The notes under the pieces were generated by a model that ran no database searches, was not told the DNA's origin, and saw only the letters and a program-made list of their open reading frames with translations. Position numbers and translations under genes: made by a program. Source: Farysia itapuensis (taxonomy: Eukaryota > Basidiomycota > Ustilaginomycetes > Ustilaginales > Ustilaginaceae). From it: a stretch of 64,000 nt of DNA. The stretch spans positions 310,001 through 374,000 of the forward strand of contig JALBYC010000003.1 in assembly GCA_023212645.1 (NCBI GenBank), in the 5' to 3' direction. Position 1 is the first letter of the stretch, and the number at the start of each line of letters is the position of its first letter. Below, in pieces: positions 20,063 through 29,380 of the stretch.

Positions 20063-20096
20063 GTACCGAAGTGTCGGTACGTCGGTACGTCAGTGA
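20063..20096. promoter_or_regulatory. GTCGGTAC tandem repeat with inverted half-site
   Basis: GTCGGTAC occurs at 20073-20080 and 20081-20088, followed by a degenerate third copy, and the inverse GTACCGA lies at 20063-20069. The array is about 110-140 bp upstream of the minus-strand hydrolase start. The inverted plus direct arrangement resembles a multimeric factor-binding site; no factor is assigned. Confidence 0.3.
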
Positions 20097-20151
20097 ACTT
20101 TATTCTATTTCGATTTGCCGACTTTAGCTGTTAGAGCACTCATCTCAACGC

Positions 20152-20176
20152 AAGGGCAATTAAGGGCATAAGGGCA
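20152..20176 (+). promoter_or_regulatory. Three AAGGGCA repeats
   Basis: AAGGGCA occurs at 20152-20158, 20162-20168 and 20170-20176 in the same divergent promoter. Their close spacing (10 and 8 bp) is unlikely to be coding. Function is unknown. Confidence 0.25.
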
Positions 20177-20704
20177 AAGGCGCAAACACAGACGGCCAGG
20201 TGCAACTGTGCAAGGCGATCAGGCGAGCAAGGCACCGACTCAACGCGTGATTTAATTTCGCGGCGTGTGGTATGTGTATGCCAGCTGGCCGAGGCGCTAA
20301 TTTGGAATTTGTGTTGATCTCGAATTTTTGACAGCGCAGCGTATTGGGCGCTCGGCGACAGACAATTACATTCAGGGGGCCAAGACTATCAAGTCCGACT
20401 TACAGCTCGCTTTCTCTAGCGATAGCAGATCGTATTCTGGCGAGCGTGTTGTGCATGCCGCCAGCATTCGTGCAGCGCCAGGGGGCTCAAGGTCCGAGCT
20501 TACGGCAAGAAAACGGCGAGTGACCCTATCCACATGCTCATCGTGTTTGACTGTTGTTCACCATCCTTTCGTCTCTTCCTTCCATCACCACTCCACTGCT
20601 CTGTCGTTCTGTGTTTCCCACCGCTTCACGCTCTTTCGATCCGTCACCTCTCCTTTCGTTGAACGCAAGGACATCTCCCAGTTCGCTCTCTTCTTCACGC
20701 AAAA

Positions 20705-21456
20705 ATGGTCAAGATCACTGCTGTTGCTGCCGTAGCGCTTGTCGCCGCCGCTGCCCCTGTTATTTCGACTGTTGTCATCACAGCCCCTGTCGCGTAAGTA
20801 CATGGTGCCTTCGGGCTTCTATGCAAAAGTGCTTGGCTTGCTCACATTTCTGGTGATACAGCTCTACGGACGGCACCGGAGGCAAGAACCTCGACGTCGA
20901 GTGGAAAGATGATGGAAACTCTCCCAAGGCCGCCGACTGGGGAAACATTAACATTTACCTCGCCACCGGCTCGCATGACGTGCAGTACAAGCTGCAGACA
21001 CTCGACACCAACGTCAGCTACAACAAAGGCTCTGGCAGTTACAAGATTGACGCCAGCAGCGGCCCCAACGGTGGATTCTACTTCCTCCGCTTTGAAGGCA
21101 CTGCTGGCAACGGCACTCCTTCCATGGCCTTCTCGGCACGTTTCACCCTGAACGGAATGTCGGGCAACTTCAACTCGACTGTGATGGCACAGCTTTCCAG
21201 CTCGGGTGGTACTGCTTCTGCCGGTGGATCCGCCGCCACTGCTACATCGGCTGCTTCGTCTGCCGCCAAGTCTGCCTCCAGCTCCGCATCCTCCTCCGTC
21301 ATGGCGAGATCCACGTCGACCATGACTGTCTCTGCAACTGCTGCTCGCTCCACAGGCAACACAAACACATCGACAAGCGGTGCTTCCCGCTCTCAGATCG
21401 CTGGTCTTGCCAGCGCCCTCGTTGGTCTTGCCGCCATCAGCGCTGCTTTCCTCTAA
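20705..21456 (+). CDS. Kre9/Knh1-like GPI-anchored cell-wall protein, two exons
   Basis: Exons are 20705-20793 and 20862-21456, with a 68-nt intron (GTAAGT...ACAG) spliced in phase 2, giving 227 aa. A signal peptide (MVKITAVAAVALVAAAAPV) is followed by a Kre9/Knh1 N-terminal-type domain (VEWKDDGNSPKAADWGNINI, then GFYFLRFEGTAGN). Next comes a Ser/Ala/Thr-rich low-complexity region (about 150-205) and a hydrophobic GPI tail (IAGLASALVGLAAISAAFL) reaching the stop. Proteins with this Ser-Thr-rich GPI architecture sit in the plasma membrane or cell wall, and Kre9/Knh1 relatives affect beta-1,6-glucan. The intron lies right after the signal peptide, and without it the domain has no start. Confidence 0.85.
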
Positions 21457-21726
21457 AAATCGACAGAGCGCACACCATGTTCACCTTCCGAGCGCGGCCA
21501 CTGTTCTGGCAGCGTTGACCGGCTCGCCCTTCTTTCTTTACACGCGCATACCATGCATGGAAGTAGACCTTCTCCTTCGCAATTCTTTCGAGGCCAAGCT
21601 CATGGCTCCTACTCTTCGTTTTTAGATCTCTTACTTTTTTTCGCGCCGTTGCTTTAAAATATTGCATCACTCACTGGGTCACGCTGAAGACTGTGGTATA
21701 AGAAGGAGCATACAGACAAACAGGAC

Positions 21727-22476
21727 CTATAGCTTGGCAACGCGGGACATTTTGGTGACCTCGCTCATGAGCACAGTCTGCATCCGGAGACCGAGCATAA
21801 TGTTGCCCTTGACCTTGACCTTGCCCTTGAGGAAAGCAGCTTGTGGATTCATTTGGCCGAGAGCAATGCGGATCATGTCGCGGTCCGACAGAGTGAAAAC
21901 GCAGTCCGGTTTGGGTTTCGTTGGTCCCGGACCTCGAATGATCTCACCTTTTCGGCGCATATCGACATAGAATTGCACCACTTTGTCTTCGATGCCTGAA
22001 TCTGGGCTAGGCTTGACATTGAATTGAAATGTGCCGTTCTGAAAGCATTGTGTGAAATGATGAGGAACGGAACTTTGCAGGACAGGACATCTGGCACTTA
22101 CGACTGTCTTGAGCGCCTGCTGTAGAGTCATCATGTTGAGACCGGCTGTGAAGCTGTCTTCATCTTCCGAATGCAACAACCCCCAATAGACCTGGAGATG
22201 GCAATACGACTTTCAGTCACGAATGTGCGAGGCCTGGAAGCTCGCAAACGTTAGACTTACAACAGCAAACAGCTTAGACACCCTGCGATCAATCGCGTGT
22301 CAGCCACAGACCCATATACACCACAAAAGTCTTCATACTCACTCTAGTCCTGGTACAATGAGACTGGTAGGATCAGCTTGCTCTTCCTTGGACCTTTCTT
22401 GGTCGCTGAAGTCAATGTCAGCTGCCTGATCAAGAATGATCTTGAATAAATTTGTCGAGTCGTCCTCTTTCTTCAT
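21727..22476 (-). CDS. SCP2 sterol-carrier domain protein with peroxisomal AKL tail, four exons
   Basis: Exons on the minus strand are 22343-22476, 22261-22282 (22 nt), 22102-22191 and 21727-22038. The introns are 60, 69 and 63 nt with GTGAGT or GTAAGT donors. The 185-aa product has an SCP2-type lipid-binding domain (NGTFQFNVKPSPDSGIED, CVFTLSDRDMIRIALGQMNP, FLKGKVKVKGNIMLGLRM). It ends in AKL, a peroxisomal targeting signal 1 variant. SCP2 domains bind acyl-CoAs and lipids and in fungi support peroxisomal beta-oxidation. The ATG at 22476 is the simplest start, but it directly follows an acceptor-like TTTGCAG. An extra first exon beginning at an ATG about 75 nt upstream (MSKTPETR) with a weaker GTGAAA donor would also be in frame. 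It is divergent from the Ofd1-like gene, 234 bp away. Confidence 0.85.
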
Positions 22477-22710
22477 CCTGCAAAGCACTCCAGTACGCCG
22501 TAAAGGCTGAGGAGAGACAGGCTTTCACCTTGTTTCAGGTGTCTTTGACATCTGAAAAAGTCCGGGGTATATCAGCCGATCGTGTTTCGTGCGAGTCAAG
22601 AAAGTCTGCCCGGCTACTCGCGCTTTTTTCCGAAGAACTTCCTGAAAAATTTGGCCAACTCCACCTCAGAACTTCTTTGCGTCATCCACTTCACCTGATC
22701 AACCGCGGCA

Positions 22711-24705
22711 ATGACTGTCGCAGACTCGTTTTCGCCTGACCTGCTGGCAGGACCAACGGTCGAAGGATTCCGGATGGACTATGAGAGCAGCACGCCCTAT
22801 AAGCATGCCGTCATTCCTGCTCTGTTCAACGAAGATCTGCTCAAAGCAGCGCGACATGAGATCCTTGAAGAACTTCGCTTTGCCGAGAAGGAGACCGACA
22901 TCTACAAGGTGAACCAGACTGGCGACCTGGCAAACTTGGACGGCCTTCCAGAAGAGGAGGCTGGTCGTCTGCAGTCTGTCCTTCAGGTCAGAAACGCCAT
23001 CTACTCGGAAGACTTTCGCAACTGGCTGCAGAAAGTGACGGGTTGCGGACCGCTGAGTGCGAAGAAGAAGGATATGAGCATCAACGACTACCGTCAAGGC
23101 TGTCATTTGCTCAACCACGACGACGTGATTTCGACACGGCGTGTCTCCTACATCCTCTACCTCCCAGATCCAGAGCAGCCGTGGAAGCCTGAATGGGGCG
23201 GCGCTCTTGAGCTATACCCTGTCAAGACAAAAGGCACTCCTGATGACATTCCAAGCAAGATCATCCCGCCTAAGTGGAATCAATTTACGTTTTTTACAGT
23301 TCAACCTGGACATTCTTTCCATTCGGTTGAAGAAGTCGTGCACCCGTCCCACTCTCGACTCAGTATCTCAGGTTGGTTCCACCGACCGCAGGAAGGCGAG
23401 CCAGGCTTCACCACCGAAGACGAAAAGAAAGAAGCCGAGGTTGAAAAAGAGATGAGCAGTCTCGAGAGCCTGTCGGCTAAGGAAAACGCAAAGCTCTATG
23501 AAGCATACCCCGACAATGACAACCCACCACTGCCAGGATCTCCCCTCTCGCAGGACGAGAAGCGTTTCCTAATGCAGTTTCTCAACTCTGCCTATCTCAC
23601 GGAAAAGACGCAGTCCGTGCTCTTTGAGCAGTTTGGTGACGAGTCTCACATTCTTTTGGCCGACATTCTGCGAAAGGAAATTGCGGATGCCATCGAAGCG
23701 GCATTAAGGCAGGCAGACCAGCGAGATGGGTTCCAGTGGTGGTCATCTGGTAAAGGACAGGAGAGCACAACCATTCAATCACACGGCATTGGAACCAGCC
23801 GCGCGACAGACGCAGCGCAAGAGTCTCAGAAGTGGACCATTGCAGGCCCACCGCACAAACACCGATACGCTGTCTTGTCGAGCCAAGCAACACCAGCCAA
23901 AGCTGTCGAGGTCACATCTTACAAGATCACAAATCCTCTACCAACGTCAGAAAGCGAGCTGATGCAGTTGGTGAGCGAAGTGCTCTTCCCCTCTGCACCT
24001 TTCCGACATTTCCTCGCCAACGTCACGCAGTTGCTGCCTTTGGGAGCAAGGCCAATTGAAGCAAGAAGATTCCGTCCCGGCTTCGACTACACCTTGGCGC
24101 GGTCGGACACTGAGCCTGTGCTAGATGTCAACCTCAACCTTACCCCTGATGTGGTGAGGCCGTCCATGGAGGAAGAACGCAAAGGTGGTCCCAAAGGACT
24201 GGCTGGCAAATCCAAGAAGGTCAAGCCTGCCTCTGCAAATGCTTCGGGCTCCAAGACCAATCTGTTGAGCAAGAAGGACGCAAAGGATCTCGCGTCTAAG
24301 TGGGAAAGCGGCGACATTGGCGGCTGGGAATGCTACATGGCGCCTCACGAAGGGGAAGAAGACCCTGCGGTATACCAAAGCGGCAGCAACGGCAAGAAAA
24401 CCACCGTCGATCACGACAAAGACACCGAGATGGCAGATGGCACAGAGGGCGAGGACGAGGAGGAAGAGGTAGTCGAAATGGTCGAAGACGACGGAGAAGA
24501 TGAAGACGACGACGACTTTGACGGCGTCCTGCTCAATCTCACGCCTAGCTTCAACACACTCAGCGTAGTGCTTCGCGACGAAGGCGTCATGCGATTCGTC
24601 AAGTACCTGTCTGCCGGCGCCGGCGGCTCACGATGGGACGTCATTGGCGAGTTTGAAATAGGCGCCATTGAAGAAGAAGAGGAAGAAGAGGCTAGCTCAG
24701 CATAA
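22711..24705 (+). CDS. Prolyl 3-hydroxylase of the Ofd1/Tpa1 (OGFOD1) family, 664 aa
   Basis: The N-terminal half is a 2-oxoglutarate/Fe(II) dioxygenase domain: the HxD motif in CHLLNHDDVISTRRVSYILYL (in pieces), GGALELYPV, the distal His in HSVEEV, and RLSISGWFH with the 2OG-binding Arg. The second half matches the degenerate C-terminal dioxygenase-like domain of Tpa1/Ofd1 (FRHFLANVTQLLPLG, FRPGFDYTLARSD, GWECYMAPHEGEED). Near the end is a very acidic run (about 570-605). Family members hydroxylate a proline of ribosomal protein uS12, and S. pombe Ofd1 also controls the hypoxic sterol regulator Sre1. The length is close to the family norm. The gene is intronless, and the ATG follows a leader of about 230 bp shared with the divergent SCP2 gene. 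Confidence 0.9.
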   Translation: MTVADSFSPDLLAGPTVEGFRMDYESSTPYKHAVIPALFNEDLLKAARHEILEELRFAEKETDIYKVNQTGDLANLDGLPEEEAGRLQSVLQVRNAIYSEDFRNWLQKVTGCGPLSAKKKDMSINDYRQGCHLLNHDDVISTRRVSYILYLPDPEQPWKPEWGGALELYPVKTKGTPDDIPSKIIPPKWNQFTFFTVQPGHSFHSVEEVVHPSHSRLSISGWFHRPQEGEPGFTTEDEKKEAEVEKEMSSLESLSAKENAKLYEAYPDNDNPPLPGSPLSQDEKRFLMQFLNSAYLTEKTQSVLFEQFGDESHILLADILRKEIADAIEAALRQADQRDGFQWWSSGKGQESTTIQSHGIGTSRATDAAQESQKWTIAGPPHKHRYAVLSSQATPAKAVEVTSYKITNPLPTSESELMQLVSEVLFPSAPFRHFLANVTQLLPLGARPIEARRFRPGFDYTLARSDTEPVLDVNLNLTPDVVRPSMEEERKGGPKGLAGKSKKVKPASANASGSKTNLLSKKDAKDLASKWESGDIGGWECYMAPHEGEEDPAVYQSGSNGKKTTVDHDKDTEMADGTEGEDEEEEVVEMVEDDGEDEDDDDFDGVLLNLTPSFNTLSVVLRDEGVMRFVKYLSAGAGGSRWDVIGEFEIGAIEEEEEEEASSA

Positions 24706-24911
24706 AACTCAACACATTCGTTCTGCATGATGTCTCCCCCCGACGTGTTGGTTGTTTGTGCGGTGGTGCGTAGTGGGGTGAGTGATTTACGGGTCGCGTG
24801 CGCGAACGTAGGAAGAAAATTCCAAATTCTCACACGTAAGTGTTGCTCTCCGGTCTTTTCTTGTACTTCCGCCTTTGTGATCGTCATCTCCGTTGCTTTG
24901 GATCCTAGACG

Positions 24912-25658
24912 ATGTGGTGGGTAGCAGTTGGACGAATTTGCTCGACCTCGGAGGCTGACACTCGCGACTTACAGCAAACACATTCTCAATGCTCAAGTAT
25001 CAATTCGAGCACCATGCTGCCAGAGATTCTTTGATGTACGTGTTACGCCAACCTCGTTTGCCAGCTGAGGCACTTACCAATCGCTTTCTGGCGCACAACA
25101 GTGTCCGCAATGCCATGCAGAGCAGCAAGACCATGCACTGCGCAAAACAACAGAGATGGCATTCATATGCAAAAAGTGCAAAAAGGCCTTTCGCAAGGAC
25201 TTGACGGCCTACGAAGACAGTGACGAGTACTGCCCACACTGTGACAACCACTACGTAAGTGCCAGCCTTCTGCGCGACTGACATGAGCGTGAACTGACCG
25301 TGTCGTACACTAGGTCATTACCGCCAAAACGCCCCAAGCGATGCTAAGTGTAGAAGGCGAAGATACTAGAGTCGATAACCGCATGCTCAAAGACGAGCGT
25401 ATGAAGTACGACCCGAGAAAGGACTTCTACTTCCGTCGAGTCGCTGCGCAAGAGACAGATAGGATCGACGAAGGTGGGTGGCTACAAGCGATCAAAGATC
25501 GAGCAGAGGGCAAGCTGGGACCCGATGGCTTGCCCATCGATGGAGGCATGCCAATGGATTCCAACGGCAACCCGCTCATTGACGCTGCAGCGCTCGGCGG
25601 TTCATCTGCCCGCAAGCCATATAGCAAGTTCAACGATGACGATCTAGATTGGAGCTAG
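24912..25658 (+). CDS. CHY-type zinc finger protein, four exons
   Basis: Exons are 24912-24916 (only 5 nt), 24975-25035, 25102-25254 and 25314-25658. The introns are 58, 66 and 59 nt (donors GTGGGT, GTACGT, GTAAGT), giving 187 aa. The translated start MCKHILNAQVSIRAPCC, then FDCPQCHAEQQDH, TEMAFICKKCKKAFRKD and DEYCPHCDNHYVITAKTP, provides the Cys/His pairs of a CHY zinc finger. The following GEDTRVDNRMLKDERMKYDP is typical of fungal members. The C-terminal tail is polar, with no recognised domain. All three joins fall inside conserved Cys/His segments and restore the frame, which supports the tiny first coding exon. CHY proteins include the Hot13 intermembrane-space protein and RCHY1 ligases; the exact role here is not known. 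Confidence 0.85.
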
Positions 25659-25740
25659 TGGCACAAACAATGTAACACATTCGTTGTTGAAGGGATCACA
25701 AGCGGTGCAAGGGGTATCATTCTATGAGCATAGACGAAAA

Positions 25741-26533
25741 TCAAAGGTCGTGAGGACACTCAAAGGATTCGTTGGCAAGTTTGGTCAACTCTTTGGCGAG
25801 TGTCTTGCGTTTAAGATCGGTTTCACTGGCGTACTTGGTCTCGAACTGCTTCATCTGATCGAGGATGGCGTTGTAGGTTGCTTTGGGCATCGCTTCCGGG
25901 TCACGGACATACACATCGATACCCGAAGGGGTCGCCGGCGTCTTTTCAAAGTAAGTCACCACCCAGTCAAACTTGGTACGCGACATGTCAGTGAGGTCGT
26001 ACGGTCCATAGCCGATTACCTGCCACTTGGAGTGGAAAAGCTTGAGGAGACCATTGCCCGTCCATTGAAACGAAGCTCTGGCAGAACATTCATGGGCGAA
26101 GGATCAGTAAGGCAAAAAGGGGTGTAGGCAAAGGCCCTGCTACTCACCCATTCTGGTAGTCTTTCTGCAGCACATTGGTGCCTTTGATCCCGACGTACTT
26201 GGTCATAAAAGTCTGTTCGGCATTCCATTTGGCAGCCAAGTCCTTGCCAAACTTGTTTTCCACCTTCTTATTGCGCGAGTCAGAGCGGATCTCATCGTCA
26301 AATTTGACTTCCCCTTCTTTGGCGGACTGATTGGGAGAATAGCGAATTACGACATTCTTCTTGGGTTTCCACAAAGGCAATGACGAGCCTATGATATACC
26401 AGAACCCGGTGATGACTTCTGATGGCTTGGACGACAGATGCAGAGGATGTGTCGACGGATACGATGTGAATGGCAAATCGATATCGAACGGAGTCTCCGA
26501 CGAAGCCGGCTTGGCTTCCTCTGCAGTCGACAT
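25741..26533 (-). CDS. Lipocalin-like (calycin-type) protein, two exons
   Basis: Exons on the minus strand are 26148-26533 and 25741-26077, separated by a 70-nt intron (GTGAGT...CCAG, phase 2), giving 240 aa. The N-terminal segment EVITGFWYIIGSSLPLW contains the G-x-W motif expected on the first strand of lipocalins. Alternating strands follow (KKNVVIRYSPN, SFQWTGNGLLKLF, KWQVIGYGPYDL, FDWVVTYFEKTPATPSGIDV). The C-terminus is helical and charged. There is no signal peptide, unlike classic secreted lipocalins. The acceptor used (CCAG before AGCTTCG) is the only nearby one that keeps the second exon open; another AG two bases later shifts into an early stop. The ligand and function are unknown, and the fold is an inference from strand pattern. 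Confidence 0.6.
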
Positions 26534-26813
26534 GGTGTGCTGAAGGAAGCAAGGTGAAATCAGGAGACTTTCAACAAAGGGTGTCCGTGTTGAATGCAGG
26601 CTCAGTTTGGCCAAATCGGAGTGGAGCGGAAAATCTAGCAGATCGGTGACCCGATATGCTCGAATAGGAAACACGTCCGCTTTGTCCGGTGCGCTTTTGT
26701 GCCGCCAATTAATGCTCCACTTTTCTTTGGTCCCTGCATAATGTGAATAATAATCAAGTTGTGAACATCGCCGTTTCCCCGCGAAATCGGCTCTGGTCTA
26801 GGCTTGCCGTCGC

Positions 26814-26820
26814 TATAAGT
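26814..26820 (+). promoter_or_regulatory. TATA box (TATAAGT)
   Basis: TATAAGT lies 57 bp before the carnitine acetyltransferase ATG at 26871, in the same position as TATA elements before the PhoD and epoxide hydrolase genes. Confidence 0.4.
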
Positions 26821-26870
26821 ACGCTTCCTGACATCCACACGTTCTGTCGCGCAGACATCAACTTCCCAAA

Positions 26871-29177
26871 ATGCCACCTGGTCTTATGTCTTCCGACGAC
26901 AAAGCTGTCTTCAACGCTCAGCACGTTGAAGCCAAGTCAGCAGCTGTCGCCAATGGCAGCGACAAAGAGGGACTAGGAGGAGGAAAAACTTTTGAGGGCC
27001 AGTCCAAGTTACCTCATCTCCCCATACCAAAGCTCGAGGACACATGCAAACGGTACTTATCCAGTCTTGAGGCGCTGCAGCCCAGTGAGGAACACCAGGT
27101 AACAAAACAAGTGGTGCAAGAATTCTTGACCAAGGAAGGACCCAAGCTTCAAGCTGAACTGGAAGACTATGCTTCCACACGCGCATCTTACATCGAAGAG
27201 TTCTGGGACGAAAGCTATCTGCAGGCGTCTGCCTCGGTCGTGCTCAACCTGAACCCTTTCTTCATCTTGGAAGATGATCCGACTCCGACGCGGGGCAACC
27301 AGCTCATGCGAACGGCGAATCTGATCCTAGCGAGCTTGGCGTTCATCCATGATTTGCGCAAAGGTGAGCTGGAGCCAGACAATGTACGAGGTACGCCTCT
27401 CGACATGTTCCAGTACACCCGTCTCTTTGCCACATCCCGTATCCCTACCGCCAATGGCTGTCGCATGGCTACCGAATCCGAGTCCCGACACATTGTTGTC
27501 ATGCGTCGCGGTCAGATCTACTGGTTTGAAGCGCTGGACGAAGATCATCAGCCTTTGCTCACCGAGCGAGCAATGTTGAGTAGCTTACAGGCTATTGTGC
27601 GTGATGCAGACAAGATCTCTGTCAACGAGGTCGCCAAAGGCTCAGTTGGCATCCTCACCACCGAAACTCGCCCAGTCTGGTCCATGTACCGTGAGCATCT
27701 GCGCGAAGATAACCACAACCGCAAATGTCTGGAGGTCGTCGACTCGGCTCTCTTTGTTGTCTGTATGGATGACTCTTCCCCCGCCGATGCCGCCGAGCTC
27801 AGCAACAACATGCTCTGTGGCACGTACAAGCTTGTCCAAGGCGTTCAGACCGGCACTTGCACCAATCGTTGGTACGACAAGCTTCAGATCATCGTTTGCG
27901 CCAATGGCACAGCCGGTATCAACTTTGAGCACACTGGTGTTGACGGCCATACCGTGCTGCGTTACGCTGCTGATGTTTACACCGAGCTCATTATGCGCTT
28001 TGCCAAATCCATCAACTCTGCCACCAAGTCACTCTTCAAAGCAAAGACGTCGCCATTCGCCAAGGGAGCTGGAAAGAAGCCTAATGGTAGCGCGTCCAAT
28101 TCAGAGATAGATGCGCAAAAAGCGCAAGATGTAGCGGCAGCCACTGCACCCAAGAAGCTCGAGTGGAATTTGACTCGCAAGCTGGCCGATGGTATCAAGT
28201 ACGGCGAAACCAGACTGTCTGACCTGATCTGCCAGAACGAGTGCCAAGTGCTTGAATTTGACCAGTATGGCAAAAACTTTATCACTCGACACCGTTTCTC
28301 GCCAGATGCATTTGTCCAGATGGCGTTCCAGGCGGCCTACTACACATTGTACGGACGGTGCGAAACGACATACGAGCCTGCTATGACGAAAGCCTTCTTG
28401 CACGGTCGTACCGAAGCTATCCGCACTGTTCAGCCGTACTCGGCCAAGTTCGTGGAAACGTATGCTTCGCCCGAGGCAAAGGTGGAGGCAAAGCTGAATG
28501 CACTGCGCAAAGCGTGTGACGGACACTCGAAGCTCTCTCGCGCCTGCGCGGGCGGTCAGGGCCACGACAGACATCTGTATGCTCTGCAGAATCTGTGGAA
28601 CAAGTTGCAGTCGGACGGGTCAAAGTCGGACCCTGTCCCCCGCATTTTCACCGATGCTGGCTACGCGAAGCTGAACCACACAGTCGTGTCGACGTCCAAC
28701 TGTGGTAATCCGGCCCTGCGCATGTTTGGATTCGGTCCGGTCGTTCCGGACGGATTCGGTATTGGTTACATTATCAAAGACGATGGCGTGACGGTGTGCG
28801 CTTCATCCAAGCATCTGCAGACGAAGCGGTTCCTCGACACGCTGCGGATCTACCTGGTCGAGATCCAGCGCATGATCATCGAGACGTACAAGGCCGCGAA
28901 CACACGTTCCCACGCTACGTACATCGACCACGCCGGTGTCGAATGTGACGTTCGTACCGGCTTGCCCATCGGCAGCAAGACCAATGGCTATGCAGACGAT
29001 TCAGACTTCACCGGCTCGCACGTCGGCCAGTCGGGCTACTCCTTCTTTGGCGACGACGCCAAGAACAAGGACGCCAACGTCAAGGAAGCCACCACTTCCA
29101 CCGGCGAATCTCGCGCTTCTCACCGATCGCGGCTCGTCGGCGTCGGTAAGACGCTGCTCTACGACGAGTACAATTAG
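26871..29177 (+). CDS. Carnitine O-acetyltransferase, probably cytosolic, 768 aa
   Basis: The protein matches choline/carnitine acyltransferases from residue 45 onward (LPHLPIPKLEDTCKRYL). It contains the catalytic His in INFEHTGVDGHTV, STSNCGNPALRMFGFGPVVPDGFGIGY in pieces (the conserved STS motif), and FGPVVPDG. These enzymes transfer acetyl groups between CoA and carnitine for export between compartments. There is no mitochondrial presequence and no C-terminal PTS1 (it ends YDEYN), so this resembles the cytosolic Yat-type enzyme more than the dual mitochondrial/peroxisomal Cat2. It carries an extra polar insertion (about 385-420) and a Ser-rich tail. The gene is intronless, with the ATG 57 bp after a TATA element. 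Confidence 0.88.
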   Translation: MPPGLMSSDDKAVFNAQHVEAKSAAVANGSDKEGLGGGKTFEGQSKLPHLPIPKLEDTCKRYLSSLEALQPSEEHQVTKQVVQEFLTKEGPKLQAELEDYASTRASYIEEFWDESYLQASASVVLNLNPFFILEDDPTPTRGNQLMRTANLILASLAFIHDLRKGELEPDNVRGTPLDMFQYTRLFATSRIPTANGCRMATESESRHIVVMRRGQIYWFEALDEDHQPLLTERAMLSSLQAIVRDADKISVNEVAKGSVGILTTETRPVWSMYREHLREDNHNRKCLEVVDSALFVVCMDDSSPADAAELSNNMLCGTYKLVQGVQTGTCTNRWYDKLQIIVCANGTAGINFEHTGVDGHTVLRYAADVYTELIMRFAKSINSATKSLFKAKTSPFAKGAGKKPNGSASNSEIDAQKAQDVAAATAPKKLEWNLTRKLADGIKYGETRLSDLICQNECQVLEFDQYGKNFITRHRFSPDAFVQMAFQAAYYTLYGRCETTYEPAMTKAFLHGRTEAIRTVQPYSAKFVETYASPEAKVEAKLNALRKACDGHSKLSRACAGGQGHDRHLYALQNLWNKLQSDGSKSDPVPRIFTDAGYAKLNHTVVSTSNCGNPALRMFGFGPVVPDGFGIGYIIKDDGVTVCASSKHLQTKRFLDTLRIYLVEIQRMIIETYKAANTRSHATYIDHAGVECDVRTGLPIGSKTNGYADDSDFTGSHVGQSGYSFFGDDAKNKDANVKEATTSTGESRASHRSRLVGVGKTLLYDEYN

Positions 29178-29318
29178 CATACAATACTCCTGTAGCGTCA
29201 TAGCGAAATGTGTGATCAAAGAGAGAGACATTGTCTGGGTATGTGCGGTACTGGACAGGGATATATGTATGTGCGATGAGTAACACTACAGGCCGGGGAA
29301 CCCTTCGAAAGCTGTAGA

Positions 29319-29380
29319 GCTAGTGCCTTGGGGCGCTGTTGTGGGTGGCGCTAGTGCCTTGGGGCGCTGTTGTGGGTGGC
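29319..29380. repeat. Perfect 31-bp tandem duplication in a gene 3' end
   Basis: Two identical 31-bp units, 29319-29349 and 29350-29380, abut. They overlap the last codons and stop of the minus-strand gene ending at 29320. Because 31 is not a multiple of three, the second unit is read in a different frame and supplies the present stop codon. Confidence 0.95.

Larger units (their letters stand above)
19959..20704. other. Divergent intergenic region with repeated motifs
   Basis: This 746-bp divergent promoter between the alpha/beta hydrolase and the Kre9-like gene contains no supported gene. It holds two short repeat groups annotated separately and a pyrimidine-rich 5' leader (about 20540-20700) before the plus-strand ATG. 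Confidence 0.5.
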
